Numbered from the stretch's first letter, positions 26,517-36,952 are shown. The stretch is 64,000 bases of DNA from Salmonirosea aquatica (GCF_009296315.1 NZ_WHLY01000002.1:5988501-6052500), one strand, 5' to 3'. Notes: a model not told the origin generated them from the letters alone. Numbers and translations: made by a program.

Positions 26517-29500
26517 ATGAAAGCAAATTTACGTCTCGGCATGTCCTGGGTGGCCCTGCTGCTGGTAAGCCTGCCACTTCTGGCCCAGACAGGCAGAGGT
26601 CGCCCGGAGCCGATCGACCCCTCCGCACCTAATACGAATAGGCAACTGCCTGACGGGCTTAAACCAGCGGCTCGGCCCGCCCAGCCGCTGGCCCCGGCCC
26701 ATAGTATTCACAAGGCGGGTGCGGGGGCCCGCATTAGCGCTGTTACGACCGAGACCTTCAACTATTCGGGGGCTATCGTTTTCTGGACGGTACCCGCCGG
26801 CGTTACTTCACTTACCATCGAAGCGCGGGGAGCCGAAGGTGGCAACTACCCTAATTCTGATTTCAGGCCGGGCAAGGGAGCCAGCATCACGGGTACGGTT
26901 GCCGTGACACCCGGCTCCCAGCTAAAAATACTTGTGGGTCAGCAAGGAATAGGTGGGAATGGCGGTGGTGGAGGGACTTTTGTGACGGATAATAATAACA
27001 ACCCCTCGTGATTGCAGGTGGTGGGGGTGGAAGTGGTGACCAAACCGATTCGCCCGATAAAGAAGGGCAAACAGGCACCGGTGGAGGGAATGGAGCAAAC
27101 CTGGGAAGCAGTGGCGGCAACAGTGGCAATGGCGGTGGTGGTAATGGTACCGGGAATTTTGTATCAGGATCGGGTGGCGGATTGCTTTCGGACGGTGCCG
27201 ATGGCGCTGGTGGAGGGATTGTATTTCACGGGGGGCAAGCATTTGTCAACGGGGGCGCAGGGGGCGGTACCCAGTATGGTATAGGAGGGTTTGGCGGTGG
27301 TGGAAATGGCACCACCTATTTCCTCGGCGGTGGTGGGGGCGGCTATTCGGGCGGTGGTGGCGCTGGCGGTGGTGGGGGGCAACTTGGCGGCGTGGGCGGG
27401 GGAGGAGGCTCGTACAATGGCGGTACCAACCAAACGAACACAGCCGGAGCTAACTCGGGCAATGGGTTGGTCACGATTACCTACGGAGAGTGTACACAGC
27501 CCGAGGCCAGCATTGCCGGCAATAACGGGCCCATATGTGCGGGCGGCAACGCCACTTTCACCGTGAGCGGCACCAGCGGGGCCACTTTGACCTACACGCT
27601 TACGGGCCTCAGCGGCAACCAGACCCTGGCGCTTAACGGAAGCAGCCAGACCATCACTGCCAGTAACGCCATGGCCAACGTTACCCTGACGCTGGTTAGT
27701 GTGGCCAATGACAACTGCTCGCAAAATTTATCGGCTACCTCCACGGTCACGGTCAACCCGCTGCCCGACGCCAGCTTCTCGGGGCTGTCTTCCACCTACT
27801 GCGCCGATGCTTCGGCCGTGACTTTAACGGCAAATGTACCGGGCGGTACTTTCAGCGGACCGGGCGTGTCGGGCAGCACCTTCACGCCGGCCCAGGCCGG
27901 CTCAGGCGGCAGTATCACCTACTCCATTACGGTCAACGGCTGCACCAGCTCCAGCCAGCAGAGCGTGACGGTCAACCCGCTGCCTGACGCCAGTTTCACC
28001 GGCCTGGCCGGAACCTACTGCGCCGATGCTTCGGCCGTCACCCTGACGCCGACCACTCCGGGCGGCACCTTTGGCGGACCGGGCGTGTCAGGCAGCATCT
28101 TCACGCCGGCCCAAGCCGGCTCAGGCGGCAGCATCACCTACTCCATTACGGTCAACGGCTGCACCAATGCCACCAGCCAGAGCGTGACGGTCAACCCCGC
28201 CCCCGACGCCAGCTTCACCGGACTGGCGGCAACCTACTGCGCCGATGCTTCGGCGGTGACTTTGATACCTAGTACGCCGGGCGGCACCTTCTCCGGACCG
28301 GGCGTGTCGGGCAGCACCTTCACCCCCGCCAATGCGGGCAGCGGCGGCAGCATCACCTATAGTGTCACCGTCAACGGCTGCACCAGCTCCAGCCAGCAGA
28401 GCGTGACGGTCAACCCGCTGCCCGACGCCAGCTTCTCGGGGCTGTCTTCCACCTACTGCGCCGATGCTTCGGCCGTGACTTTAACGGCAAATGTACCGGG
28501 CGGTACTTTCAGCGGACCGGGCGTGTCGGGCAGCACCTTCACACCGGCCCAGGCGGGCTCCGGCGGCAGCATCACCTACTCCATTACGGTCAACGGCTGC
28601 TCGAATTCAAGCAGCCAGAGCGTGACGGTCAACCCCGCCCCCGACGCCAGCTTCTCGGGGCTGTTTTCCACCTACTGCGCCGACGCAAGTCCTGTGACGC
28701 TCACGCCGACCACTCCGGGCGGTACGTTCAGCGGACCGGGCGTGTCGGGCAGCACCTTCACGCCGGCCCAGGCCGGCTCCGGCGGCAGTATCACCTACTC
28801 CATTACGGTCAACGGCTGCACCAGCTCCAGCCAGCAGAGCGTGACGGTCAACCCGCTGCCTGACGCCAGTTTCACCGGCCTGGCCGCAACCTACTGCGCC
28901 GATGCAAGTCCTGTGACGCTCACGCCGACCACTCCGGGCGGTACGTTCAGCGGACCGGGCGTGTCGGGCAGCACCTTCACCCCGGCCCAGGCGGGCTCCG
29001 GCGGCAGCATCACCTACTCCATTACGGTCAACGGCTGCTCGAATTCAAGCAGCCAGAGCGTGACGGTCAACCCCGCCCCCGACGCCAGCTTCACCGGCCT
29101 GACTTCCACCTACTGCGCCGATGCTTCGGCCGTCACCCTGACGCCCACCACTCCGGGCGGTACCTTCTCCGGACCGGGCGTGTCAGGCAGCACCTTCACG
29201 CCGGCCCAGGCCGGCTCAGGCGGCAGCATCACCTACTCCATTACGGTCAACGGCTGCACCAATGCCACCAGCCAGAGCGTGACGGTCAACCCCGCCCCCG
29301 ACGCCAGCTTCTCGGGCCTGTCCGCAACCTACTGCGCCGATGCTTCGGCGGTGACTTTGATACCTAGTACGCCGGGCGGCACCTTCTCCGGACCGGGCGT
29401 GTCGGGCAGCACCTTCACCCCCGCCAATGCGGGCAGCGGCGGCAGCATCACCTATAGTGTCACCGTCAACGGCTGCACCAGCTCCAGCCAGCAGAGCGTG

Positions 29501-31060
29501 ACGGTCAACCCGCTGCCCGACGCCAGCTTCTCGGGGCTGTCTTCCACCTACTGCGCCGATGCTTCGGCCGTGACTTTAACGGCAAATGTACCGGGCGGTA
29601 CTTTCAGCGGACCGGGCGTGTCGGGCAGCACCTTCACGCCGGCCCAGGCCGGCTCAGGCGGCAGTATCACCTACTCCATTACGGTCAACGGCTGCTCGAA
29701 TTCAAGCAGCCAGAGCGTGACGGTCAACCCCGCCCCCGACGCCAGCTTCTCGGGGCTGTTTTCCACCTACTGCGCCGATGCTTCGGCCGTCACCCTGACG
29801 CCGACCACTCCGGGCGGCACCTTTGGCGGACCGGGCGTGTCAGGCAGCATCTTCACGCCGGCCCAAGCCGGCTCAGGCGGCAGCATCACCTACTCCATTA
29901 CGGTCAACGGCTGCTCGAATTCAAGCAGCCAGAGCGTGACGGTCAACCCCGCCCCCGACGCCAGCTTCACCGGACTGGCGGCAACCTACTGCGCCGATGC
30001 TTCGGCGGTGACTTTGATACCTAGTATGCCGGGCGGCACCTTCTCCGGACCGGGCGTGTCGGGCAACATCTTCACGCCGGCCCAAGCCGGCTCAGGCGGC
30101 AATATCACCTACTCCATTACGGTCAACGGCTGCACCAGCTCCAGCCAGCAGAGCGTGACGGTCAACCCGCTGCCCGACGCCAGCTTTACGGGGCTGTCTT
30201 CCACCTACTGCGCCGATGCTTCGGCCGTCACCCTGACGCCCACCACTCCGGGCGGCACGTTCAGCGGGCAGGGTGTGAGCGGCAGCACCTTCGATCCGGC
30301 CCAGGCCGGCAGCGGCACCTTCTCGGTCACCTACTCGGTGAGCGTCGACGGCTGCTCGAATGCCAGCAGCCAGAACGTGACGGTCCGGCCGGCCATCACC
30401 CTGAACACCTCGGGCAATACGACGGTCACTTACGGCTACGGCAGCAACTGCACCACCCTGACGGCCAGCGCTTCGGGAGGAACGGGCGCCATCGGCCTGG
30501 CCTGGAGCACCGGCGCCACGGGCACCAGCACTCAGGTTTGCCCGGGTGCGCAGACGACGACCTACACCGTGACGGCCACCGACGCGGCAGGCTGCTCGGT
30601 CCAGAAGCAGATCACCGTCACGGTCAACGACGTGCGCTGCGGCTACGGCGGGGTGAAGGTATGCCTGGGCGGCCGCGAGCAGTGCATCGCCCAGTACCTG
30701 GTGCCCACTTACCTGCGCTTCGGCTACACGCTGGGCGGGTGCAGTAACAATGTGCCCTCCCGCATCGGCTACGGGCCGCAGGAGGCCACACCGCCCTCCC
30801 TTGCCCTGAGCGTGAAGGCCTACCCCAACCCCACCAGCGGCCGGTTGACCCTGCAGGTCAGCAGCCCGGTGGCCGGCCCGGCCCGGCTCGATGTGCTGGA
30901 TCTGGTGGGCCGCGCGGTGCAGCAGCGCACCGAGCAGCTCAGTGAGGGCTTGAATGAGATCGAAATGGACCTGGGTGGCCAGGCAGCCGAGGGCGTCTAC
31001 CTGATCCGCTGCCGTGATGCGCTCGGTGGCCAGGCCGTGGTGCGCGTGCAGAAGCAGTAG
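26517..31060 (+). CDS. Giant secreted repeat protein with glycine-rich domain and T9SS sorting signal (one frameshift)
   Basis: About 1,515 residues if one base is added at a CCCC run near 27003-27006, where NNNNP must continue into LVIAGGGGG. Order: signal peptide (MSWVALLLVSLPLLAQ), beta-rich and glycine-rich domain (FWTVPAGVTSLTIEARGAEG, then long Gly stretches), a Cys-containing Ig-like domain, twelve near-identical 73-residue repeats each with a TYCADAS and a VNGC cysteine, a further Ig-like domain, and a C-terminal Por-type sorting domain (VKAYPNPTSGRLTLQV). Type IX secretion would export it and anchor it to the surface; an adhesin or matrix role is likely. A strong terminator follows, so it is monocistronic. 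Confidence 0.85.
27767..30395 (+). repeat. Twelve 219-bp tandem repeats within the surface protein gene
   Basis: Each unit encodes 73 residues starting PDASF and containing GTFSGPGVSGSTFTPAQAGS-like sequence. Starts at 27767, 27986 and 28205 confirm the 219-bp period. Units 3-5 recur as units 8-10, exactly 1,095 bp (five units) away, for example TTTGATACCTAGTACGCCGG at 28261 and 29356, so a five-unit block was duplicated. Confidence 0.9.
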
Positions 31061-31134
31061 GGTTTTACTCACCTGATGGCCAAAAGGGTTACGGATTTCC
31101 CCTGTCTTTGAATTCCAGGAAATCCATTTTTGGC

Positions 31135-31167
31135 ACAAAGAGGGGAGCCATGGGCTCCCCTCTTTGT
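31135..31167 (+). terminator. Terminator hairpin after the repeat protein gene
   Basis: Perfect 15-bp stem (ACAAAGAGGGGAGCC / GGCTCCCCTCTTTGT) with a 3-base loop. It carries its own A-tract and T-tract within the stem, so it could stop transcription from both directions. Confidence 0.8.
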
Positions 31168-31228
31168 CGATTACTAAATCAAGTAATCACATTCTTTCGA
31201 ATCCAGGCTATCCGATCATAGGGTAAAC

Positions 31229-31465
31229 CTACTCCACTTTCAGGCGTGGGCAGTGTTTCAGCACCTGCTCGAGGTCCAGCTTCCGCTTTTTCTCGCTATC
31301 GTAGTACCAGGTGCGCACCACCTGGCCGTCTGTCCCATAAAAAGAGAGGACCCACACGTTGGGTTTGGCCGGGTAGGGCGGACTGAGTCTGATGGTGGCA
31401 AGTTCGGCCTCTTCAACCGTCAGGTTGTGCAGTCCGATACTGAATTTACTTTTCAACAGGGCCAT
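31229..31465 (-). CDS. 78-residue hypothetical protein, paralog of the one at 32850
   Basis: Small soluble protein without signal peptide; strongly conserved C-terminal half shared with the 32850-33086 product: SFYGTDGQVVRTWYYDSEKK then a final helix ending VLKHCPRLKVE. I do not recognise a named family. The paralogs have exactly the same length and sit on opposite strands around the flavin reductase gene. Confidence 0.6.
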   Translation of the reverse strand: MALLKSKFSIGLHNLTVEEAELATIRLSPPYPAKPNVWVLSFYGTDGQVVRTWYYDSEKKRKLDLEQVLKHCPRLKVE

Positions 31466-31803
31466 GGCTATATCTTCACGTAGAGGGTGGTAGTGTGCTT
31501 GTATAAATAAGACGGTGAGCTACCCGAAACGCACTAGCCGTAATCGTTAGAGGGCGCACGGGCACCGACGAAAGGCGTCCGGGCATCGATCAACGGCGTG
31601 ATGTAAGAGCAGGCCCGGAAGAACTTCTGTGGGGACAAAGAGCCCGGATTAGGTTTCGAATAAGCTCCACAGACCAGGAATCGAAGTGTCCATGGTTTAG
31701 AAAATCGAACTAAGTCCCCCTTCCCCGATAAGCCCAATGTCAAGGCTTATCATAGGGCATAAATCTACATGACTCCCTTCGGAAGGCTACGCATAACTGG
31801 GGA
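31466..31803. other. Gene-free stretch
   Basis: No recognisable coding sequence, repeat or RNA. A 69-codon minus-strand frame (31534-31743) has no convincing protein features. Confidence 0.4.
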
Positions 31804-32457
31804 TTAGGGTCTATTTTGGTCCATTTTATAGAGTCCTTCTGGAATTTCGGCCATCCTAGAAGGGTGTATTTGATCTCCCAGCCCGTAAAAATGTTGGAAA
31901 CTCATGATCAATGGCCTCCATTTGTTTGGGTCGATCCTGTTGGATTGCCCGTCTTGAAGGATTTCGCTATGCAACCTTACATTAACAATTTCCAGTTCGA
32001 TATTGACAATTCGACCCTTTATCACCTCGTCGTCCTCACCAACAGGATGGATTTTCCGTACTAGGGCTTTAAGGCATACCGGGCATTCCCGGACACCGGG
32101 GGTTGATACAACTTCTGAAACAACCGGTGATACCCCGGCAATTTCAAACTTGTTTGGTACGTAGGTGTATCCTCTTCTAATTTTTCCTGCCGGAACTATC
32201 TCCGACCCAGTGGTCAAAGCCAATTTGTCAACCGCGTTCACCTGGTCGACGGAGGGAAGATTTAATACACATTCTTTTGTTCTGATTAGATTGTCCGTTG
32301 TTTTCGACCCTCTCCCAAGCCCTATGACACATCGCCAACCGAGCCAAAAGATGGAAGACATAGGGGCCAGATTGATTGTACCATTTTCGTTTGTGGTACT
32401 TATGAGAACAACGGGTGTGCCAAAATAGAGCATGGCGGGTTTGCAAGTCTTGTGCAT
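31804..32457 (-). CDS. Flavin reductase-like (split-barrel FMN-binding) protein
   Basis: 217 residues of the flavin reductase-like split-barrel superfamily: PVVLISTTNENGTINLAPMS near the N-terminus, ECVLNLPS, and a C-terminal HFYGLG segment. Such proteins bind FMN and reduce free flavin or a dedicated substrate with NAD(P)H. Cysteines in GVRECPVCLKAL are unusual but may be structural. It stands alone; no monooxygenase partner is nearby. Confidence 0.8.
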   Translation of the reverse strand: MHKTCKPAMLYFGTPVVLISTTNENGTINLAPMSSIFWLGWRCVIGLGRGSKTTDNLIRTKECVLNLPSVDQVNAVDKLALTTGSEIVPAGKIRRGYTYVPNKFEIAGVSPVVSEVVSTPGVRECPVCLKALVRKIHPVGEDDEVIKGRIVNIELEIVNVRLHSEILQDGQSNRIDPNKWRPLIMSFQHFYGLGDQIHPSRMAEIPEGLYKMDQNRP

Positions 32458-32631
32458 GGCTTCTTTTGATTATCCAGTAAACTTTGTTCACCGAAAGTAC
32501 CCCCGGACAGTGGTAGGCACAATCCGATTCTTGCTATTAACGGGTCCATTAAAAAGTGGGATGGTCCGCCGTTACGGGAATTGTAACTACATTTGCAGCG
32601 GTCGGATTGGTCGAAAGATTGGTTTGACTAG

Positions 32632-32671
32632 GCCCGGAGAAGCATTCCCGCTCTGACTCCGGGCTTTTTTT
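32632..32671 (+). terminator. Rho-independent terminator of unknown transcript
   Basis: 8-bp stem GCCCGGAG (32632-32639) / CTCCGGGC (32657-32664), 17-base loop, then a run of seven T. No gene ends just upstream on the plus strand (the region 32458-32631 has no clear ORF), so it may end a small RNA or the last part of a lost gene. Confidence 0.6.
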
Positions 32672-32849
32672 GGAAAAAAGAAGGGGGCAACTTCCAAAAA
32701 TCCAAAACCGATCTATGATCGTACTTTATTCAGTAAGCCTGTGTCGGCCCTGAATGGGGTATTCAGGCTGTGGGAAAGGAAGGATAGCGCCATTTTCCGA
32801 CCTTCCCAGGTATACGAGCCTACATCCACCACCCTTGAAATCCCCTGCC

Positions 32850-33086
32850 ATGACCCTATTGAAAAGCATGTACAAGGGCGGAATCGCCAATCTGGCGGTC
32901 GAACCCTCGAACGTGTCAAAAGTCAAGCTCAACTCGCCCTTTGACCAAAAGCCCAACCTGTGGGTACTGTGTTTCTACGGTGAAAACGACCAGTTGGTCC
33001 GCACCTGGTACTATGACTCGGAGAAAAAGCGCCAGAAGGATCTCGACCAGGTGCTGAAACAATGCCCGCACCTGAAAGTGGAGTAG
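32850..33086 (+). CDS. 78-residue hypothetical protein, paralog of the one at 31229
   Basis: ATG at 32850 gives MTLLKSMYKGGIANLAVE, aligning at its start with the MALLKSKFSIGLHNLTVE of the minus-strand paralog; the C-terminal half (CFYGENDQLVRTWYYDSEKK, VLKQCPHLKVE) is nearly identical. Earlier in-frame starts are less likely because identity begins here. Function unknown; the conserved Arg-Thr-Trp-Tyr-Tyr-Asp core suggests a small beta-hairpin/helix fold. Confidence 0.6.
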   Translation: MTLLKSMYKGGIANLAVEPSNVSKVKLNSPFDQKPNLWVLCFYGENDQLVRTWYYDSEKKRQKDLDQVLKQCPHLKVE

Positions 33087-33281
33087 CGGGGGGCTCAGGT
33101 CTGTGGGGACACCTTAGCCGTCAGGCTACTATGTTTATGAGCTGAATTGGCGTTGGTTTCAATAGTTTTTTATTCTTTTTCCTATAATCCTTCCGCGCAT
33201 ACCTAGTCCAATCGCAAAATAATTCCACCAACCATACTTTGACTTTACCCGCCTCGCTTACCAGAGTTCTTATTAGTGCCG

Positions 33282-33495
33282 TTATCTTTTTTTTAGTGTT
33301 TTGACCGCCTTAAACTCACTGAGTTCGAAATCCTCCACTTCTACTGGGTAAGACTTGAATTCAGATTGCAACTTGTTGTTAACCAGTATTAGAATGAGCC
33401 TGCCATACAACATACACTCGAAGCGGAAGATGCTCATGGGCTTGACTTGGTCAATCTCCAATACCGATTTCCAAGACTTAAAAACCACGGGGCCT
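33282..33495 (-). pseudogene. IS4-family transposase, C-terminal remnant
   Basis: VVFKSWKSVLEIDQVKPMSI followed by RFECMLYGRLILILVNNKL is typical of the end of IS4-type DDE transposases (the FKSWKS motif lies just after the last catalytic Glu region). Upstream sequence in the same frame no longer resembles a transposase, and no terminal repeats are seen, so only about 70 codons survive. Confidence 0.6.
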
Positions 33496-33918
33496 CCCTT
33501 TGGAAATGATAACCATCGTACGGCTCTGGAAAAGAGACAGTCCTGGCGATTAATTTTATTACGTCCGACCGCTGACAGCCGCCATCTTCGTCCGCAGGCT
33601 GGAAGCGTATAGGCATAGGCGGACTGCATGGTCGGCCGTTGACAGTCAAATAAAATACGATTCGCCATGGGCCACGGTTGATGCCTTTGCGGAGAAGGTC
33701 GGTGCTACCTGGGCTGGCTGGCATCTGCCGGGTATTCCTTTCTCCCTCTTCCCAGGAAATGACCGGGCTCTGTTCGGTTTTTGCTTTGAGTATCTTGCTG
33801 AACGATTGAGGAGGGGGTGGCTGTCAACATGCCGGGAAAACGTTTCATCAAATAGGTTAACCTGGTTGATAATCAAATACGATCTGTCGCAGCAGGCCAA
33901 TTCCCGGGCGGTTCACTT

Positions 33919-34317
33919 TTGGAAAAAAACATAGTGCTGCAACAGCAGCCTGTCGGCTTTTCACTTTGCATCACTGAAGATGCCGGTGTTACCCTTGAGC
34001 CACAACTTATCCATCGCAGCGGTTATTGTTGGGTTTGCTCCGGCAATGTTGTCCTTTTCAAAAGGGTCGGACTGATGGTCCTAAAGTTCAATGCTGGGCT
34101 TCCCCTTTCGGAATTACCTGGTGTACCTGTAGCAGTCGTTCCTGACAGTGTTGCCACTTTTCAAATAACTGAAAGCCAACCCCTCGGACTTTTGGACCGG
34201 ATGGTTTTGCAACAGGCCCAGGAAACTCTGGCCATCCAGTCCGGCCGGTTTGTCAAGGTGGGAGAGAATAAAAAGCTTGGGGTCAAACAGGCGCGCGTCA
34301 GACGCTGGTGCAACTAA
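33919..34317 (+). CDS. Hypothetical protein, possibly a fragment
   Basis: 132 codons beginning at a TTG; no ATG is in frame nearby. An open segment just upstream in the same frame (VNLVDNQIRSVAAGQFPGG) is cut off by a TAG at about 33854, preceded by MPGKRFIK, so the native protein may have started at 33830 and been interrupted. The sequence (PVGFSLCITEDAGVTLEPQL, KLGVKQARVRRWCN) is beta-rich; I do not recognise a family. Confidence 0.35.
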   Translation: MEKNIVLQQQPVGFSLCITEDAGVTLEPQLIHRSGYCWVCSGNVVLFKRVGLMVLKFNAGLPLSELPGVPVAVVPDSVATFQITESQPLGLLDRMVLQQAQETLAIQSGRFVKVGENKKLGVKQARVRRWCN

Positions 34318-34417
34318 TGTAAAGTCCACCCTGATAAATCTTTATGTGACGCCGGGGAGATATCCAGTATTGGCGGGCGTTTTGTAATTTGCGCAATTAG
34401 CCATAACCCTGAAATAA

Positions 34418-35509
34418 ATGCCGCCTCGCTTTACTGACTCATCCCTGCCCCCTCAGCATTCTGAAAGCAAAATTATTTACATTGACCATTTGAAAGTGTT
34501 ACTAACGGCCCTTGTAATCATACATCATGCCTTAGTAACTTACGGCGCGCCCGGCGGCTGGTATTATTTTGAGAAAACCGAATTGAGGGGCGCAGTGATT
34601 CCCATGACAATGGCCGTATGCGTCGACCAGTCCTTTTTTATGGGCTTTTTCTTTTTTCTTTCTGCACTCTTTATTCCTGGGTCCCTGACACGTAAAGGGG
34701 CTGCGGTTTTCATCAAGGACCGGTTTTTCAGATTAGGGATTCCTTTGGTATATTATTCCCTGATCCAGGCAACGGTCATGAATTTCCTTGTTTACCGCTA
34801 TGGGGGAAAGCATGATATTACTTTTATGCAGTTTCTGTCGGGTTATGACGGCTGGATTAATGTAGGTGTGCTTTGGTTTGTGCTGGCCTTGTTGTTGTTC
34901 ACCCTATGTTATGTCGCTTGGACAAAGACCGCCAATTCTGATTTTAAAGACTGGCAGTTACCAACCCTTAAACAGATTATGCTTTTTGCCGCTGGGCTTG
35001 CACTCATGACTTTTTTGACCAGGACTGTTTTTGCGGTGGGCATGGTTCTAGAGCCGCTGGGTTTTCAGTTAGGGCATTTCCCGCAATACATTGCCGTGTT
35101 CGCCTTTGGGTTGATTGCTGCAGAAAACAAATGGATCCGGCAGATTGATCAGCAACATTACCGGAAACTAAACATTTTCATCCTTTGCATGATCGTCATA
35201 GGCTTTCCACTTATTTATTCCCTTAAAATGGTCTTCGGACAACCATTGGAATGGTTTGTTGGGGGATGGCACATGGCCGCATTCCTCTATGCATTCTGGG
35301 AGCAAATTATTGGCATTTCCATAATGGCTGCGTTGCTAGCCTATGGAAAAAAAAGCCTGAACAGGCACTCAGGCCTTATGAGTGAAATGTCACGCTGCGC
35401 ATTTTCCGTCTACATTCTGCATCCGTTTGTATTGGTCGTGCTATCCTTGCTACTGAGAAGCTGGCAAATAGATCCGGGTCTGCCCCGCTTGTGCAAAGCT
35501 GCTTGTTAG
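34418..35509 (+). CDS. Acyltransferase-3 (OafA-like) membrane protein, probably 3'-truncated
   Basis: 363 residues with about ten membrane helices of the acyltransferase-3 family: YIDHLKVLLTALVIIHHALV with the conserved His, FLSALFIPGSL, KDRFFRLGIPLVYY (RxxRxxxP-like), and VYILHPFVLVV. Such proteins acetylate or succinylate cell-surface sugars. The normal last helix is missing: after SLLLRSWQIDPG the frame runs into unrelated residues (LPRLCKAAC) at the start of the AT-rich island, indicating a recombination junction near 35480. Confidence 0.75.
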   Translation: MPPRFTDSSLPPQHSESKIIYIDHLKVLLTALVIIHHALVTYGAPGGWYYFEKTELRGAVIPMTMAVCVDQSFFMGFFFFLSALFIPGSLTRKGAAVFIKDRFFRLGIPLVYYSLIQATVMNFLVYRYGGKHDITFMQFLSGYDGWINVGVLWFVLALLLFTLCYVAWTKTANSDFKDWQLPTLKQIMLFAAGLALMTFLTRTVFAVGMVLEPLGFQLGHFPQYIAVFAFGLIAAENKWIRQIDQQHYRKLNIFILCMIVIGFPLIYSLKMVFGQPLEWFVGGWHMAAFLYAFWEQIIGISIMAALLAYGKKSLNRHSGLMSEMSRCAFSVYILHPFVLVVLSLLLRSWQIDPGLPRLCKAAC

Positions 35510-35538
35510 CTGCAGACTGTTATGGTAGAATCAACACT

Positions 35539-35739
35539 TCACCCTTCTACACGTATTTGATTTAGCCCCATTTCTGATTGGAGTGCTGCGATAAATGGAT
35601 AGAAATTATCGACTGCTCCTTTTAGATTATCAAACCATAAAGACTTGGCAATTATGTGAGTTCCATATGTAAATTTCGATTGAAATTTATTTATATTCTT
35701 AACAATTTTAATTTTAAAAGCATTGGGATTTCCAGCCAT
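35539..35739 (-). CDS. Hypothetical protein fragment next to the TIR gene
   Basis: 66 codons from the ATG at 35739; the same frame stays open upstream to about 35850 with protein-like residues (RIRIDFNLKTGQGAIFQVGA) but no start. It ends QSEMGLNQIRVEG. No family recognised. On the other strand a 42-codon frame (35815-35943, MVNKPKNNIIKGGTEFPKEK) ends eight bases before the hairpin at 35951; which of the two is real cannot be decided here. Confidence 0.3.
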   Translation of the reverse strand: MAGNPNAFKIKIVKNINKFQSKFTYGTHIIAKSLWFDNLKGAVDNFYPFIAALQSEMGLNQIRVEG

Positions 35740-35950
35740 CCTTGCAAAAGCACCGACTTGAAAAATGGCACCTTGTCCAGTTTTTAGATTAAAATCAATT
35801 CTAATCCTTTGAAAATGGTAAACAAACCAAAAAATAACATTATCAAGGGGGGAACAGAATTTCCAAAGGAAAAACTTCTATTAGAAATGCTTCCTATTAT
35901 TGAAGAAAATGTCCGCCGTGTTATTGGTTTTGGAGTTGCGTGAACGTCCC

Positions 35951-35996
35951 GCATACCTGCCCATAGCCAGCTTTTGCTGGCTATGGGCAGGTATGC
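35951..35996. repeat. Perfect 21-bp stem hairpin, attC-like
   Basis: GCATACCTGCCCATAGCCAGC (35951-35971) and its exact complement (35976-35996) flank TTTT. On the minus strand it is preceded by CCAAC-AAA and followed by GGGAC-GTT, so AAC and GTT also pair outside a short bulge. This order resembles integron cassette attC sites and lies 22 bp after the TIR gene stop, where an attC would be. It could also be an ordinary bidirectional terminator. Confidence 0.5.
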
Positions 35997-36018
35997 TTTG
36001 TTGGTGGCAGTTCTCATT

Positions 36019-36918
36019 CTATTTTTCACTTTGAGAACACAAATATCTTACGTGATGATAATGGTCTTCTAAATTCTTTCCCAGATAGTTCAAGTAGTCT
36101 AAAATTGCATTTAACTGCCTACATAAGTCAGTTCTTATATTGCCCATTTCTTTTCTTGCTTCGACTTTTAAATATTCATCTCTGGAATAACTCTTTGGTT
36201 GTAATTCTGTCCATCTATCAAACAAATCCTTCATTGTCCTTTCATAGCTTCTTATTAGTTGCTTAGAACTTTGGTCTAATCTATCAAAATCTTCTGCTCG
36301 AATTGTTTCAACGGTATATTCACCGCTTATCAGCTCAATTTTATCTCCACTTTGATGAGCTTGTATAGAGTATTTTCTTTCTCGCTCATCAACAGGAGCT
36401 TTATCTAAAAAGGCTTTCTGCTGTGGAACAAATTCATCAATTACATGCAAGAAGTTTGAAACAACATTTACCTCAACACCATTAGCTATCCTTTTCGCAA
36501 TTTCCACAAGTTCTTTATTCTGCTCAGATAGAGGTAAACTGTCAAGTGGTTTGTTTGGGCTATTTACACTTTGTATCTCTTTAAGTTTAGTAAAGTCATA
36601 AGCTGAGTAGCTAACAGCAACCCAATAAATAATGGTATTTCCTTCATAAGCATCTTTCAAGATTTGTGGAAGTTCATTTTCCATTATAAAATCAGAAGCA
36701 AGAAAATTTGGAGAAACTAACAACAAAGCAATTCTTGATTCTTCAATTGCATTCGTTATTTCTTCTCTCCAATTTGCCCCTGGTTGGATTTGTGTATCAT
36801 CCCAAACTCTGATTTTCTCATTTCTTATCAATGGTTTTAGGTGAATCATTAATTTATTAAGCCATTCTTTATCTCTATGGCTATAACTTATGAAAATACC
36901 ATTTTTAAATTTCGACAT
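36019..36918 (-). CDS. TIR-domain protein with helical C-terminal region
   Basis: 299 residues. Residues 1-150 form a TIR domain: IFISYSHRDKEWLNKL, RVWDDTQIQPGANW, ALLLVSPNFLASDFIMENEL with the likely catalytic Glu. The rest is a long charged helical region (LDQSSKQLIRSYERTMKDLF and HYHHVRYLCSQSEK). Bacterial TIR proteins usually cleave NAD or make cyclic ADP-ribose signals in phage defence. It is AT-rich, single, and flanked by cassette-like repeats, consistent with mobile defence cargo. Confidence 0.8.
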   Translation of the reverse strand: MSKFKNGIFISYSHRDKEWLNKLMIHLKPLIRNEKIRVWDDTQIQPGANWREEITNAIEESRIALLLVSPNFLASDFIMENELPQILKDAYEGNTIIYWVAVSYSAYDFTKLKEIQSVNSPNKPLDSLPLSEQNKELVEIAKRIANGVEVNVVSNFLHVIDEFVPQQKAFLDKAPVDERERKYSIQAHQSGDKIELISGEYTVETIRAEDFDRLDQSSKQLIRSYERTMKDLFDRWTELQPKSYSRDEYLKVEARKEMGNIRTDLCRQLNAILDYLNYLGKNLEDHYHHVRYLCSQSEK

Positions 36919-36952
36919 ATCTTATTTGATTTTTATTTTTTCTTAATTGCCC

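Noticed and set aside
27767-30395. CRISPR-like array because of regular repeats
   Set aside because: The 219-bp period is a coding tandem repeat with continuous frame, without unique spacers.
30092-31138. 348-codon minus-strand frame over the end of the repeat protein gene
   Set aside because: Antisense to a well-supported coding region with T9SS sorting domain; composition is a shadow of it.
32560-32671. tRNA- or riboswitch-like structure before the terminator at 32632
   Set aside because: I could not fold a cloverleaf or find a T-loop motif; only the terminator is supported.
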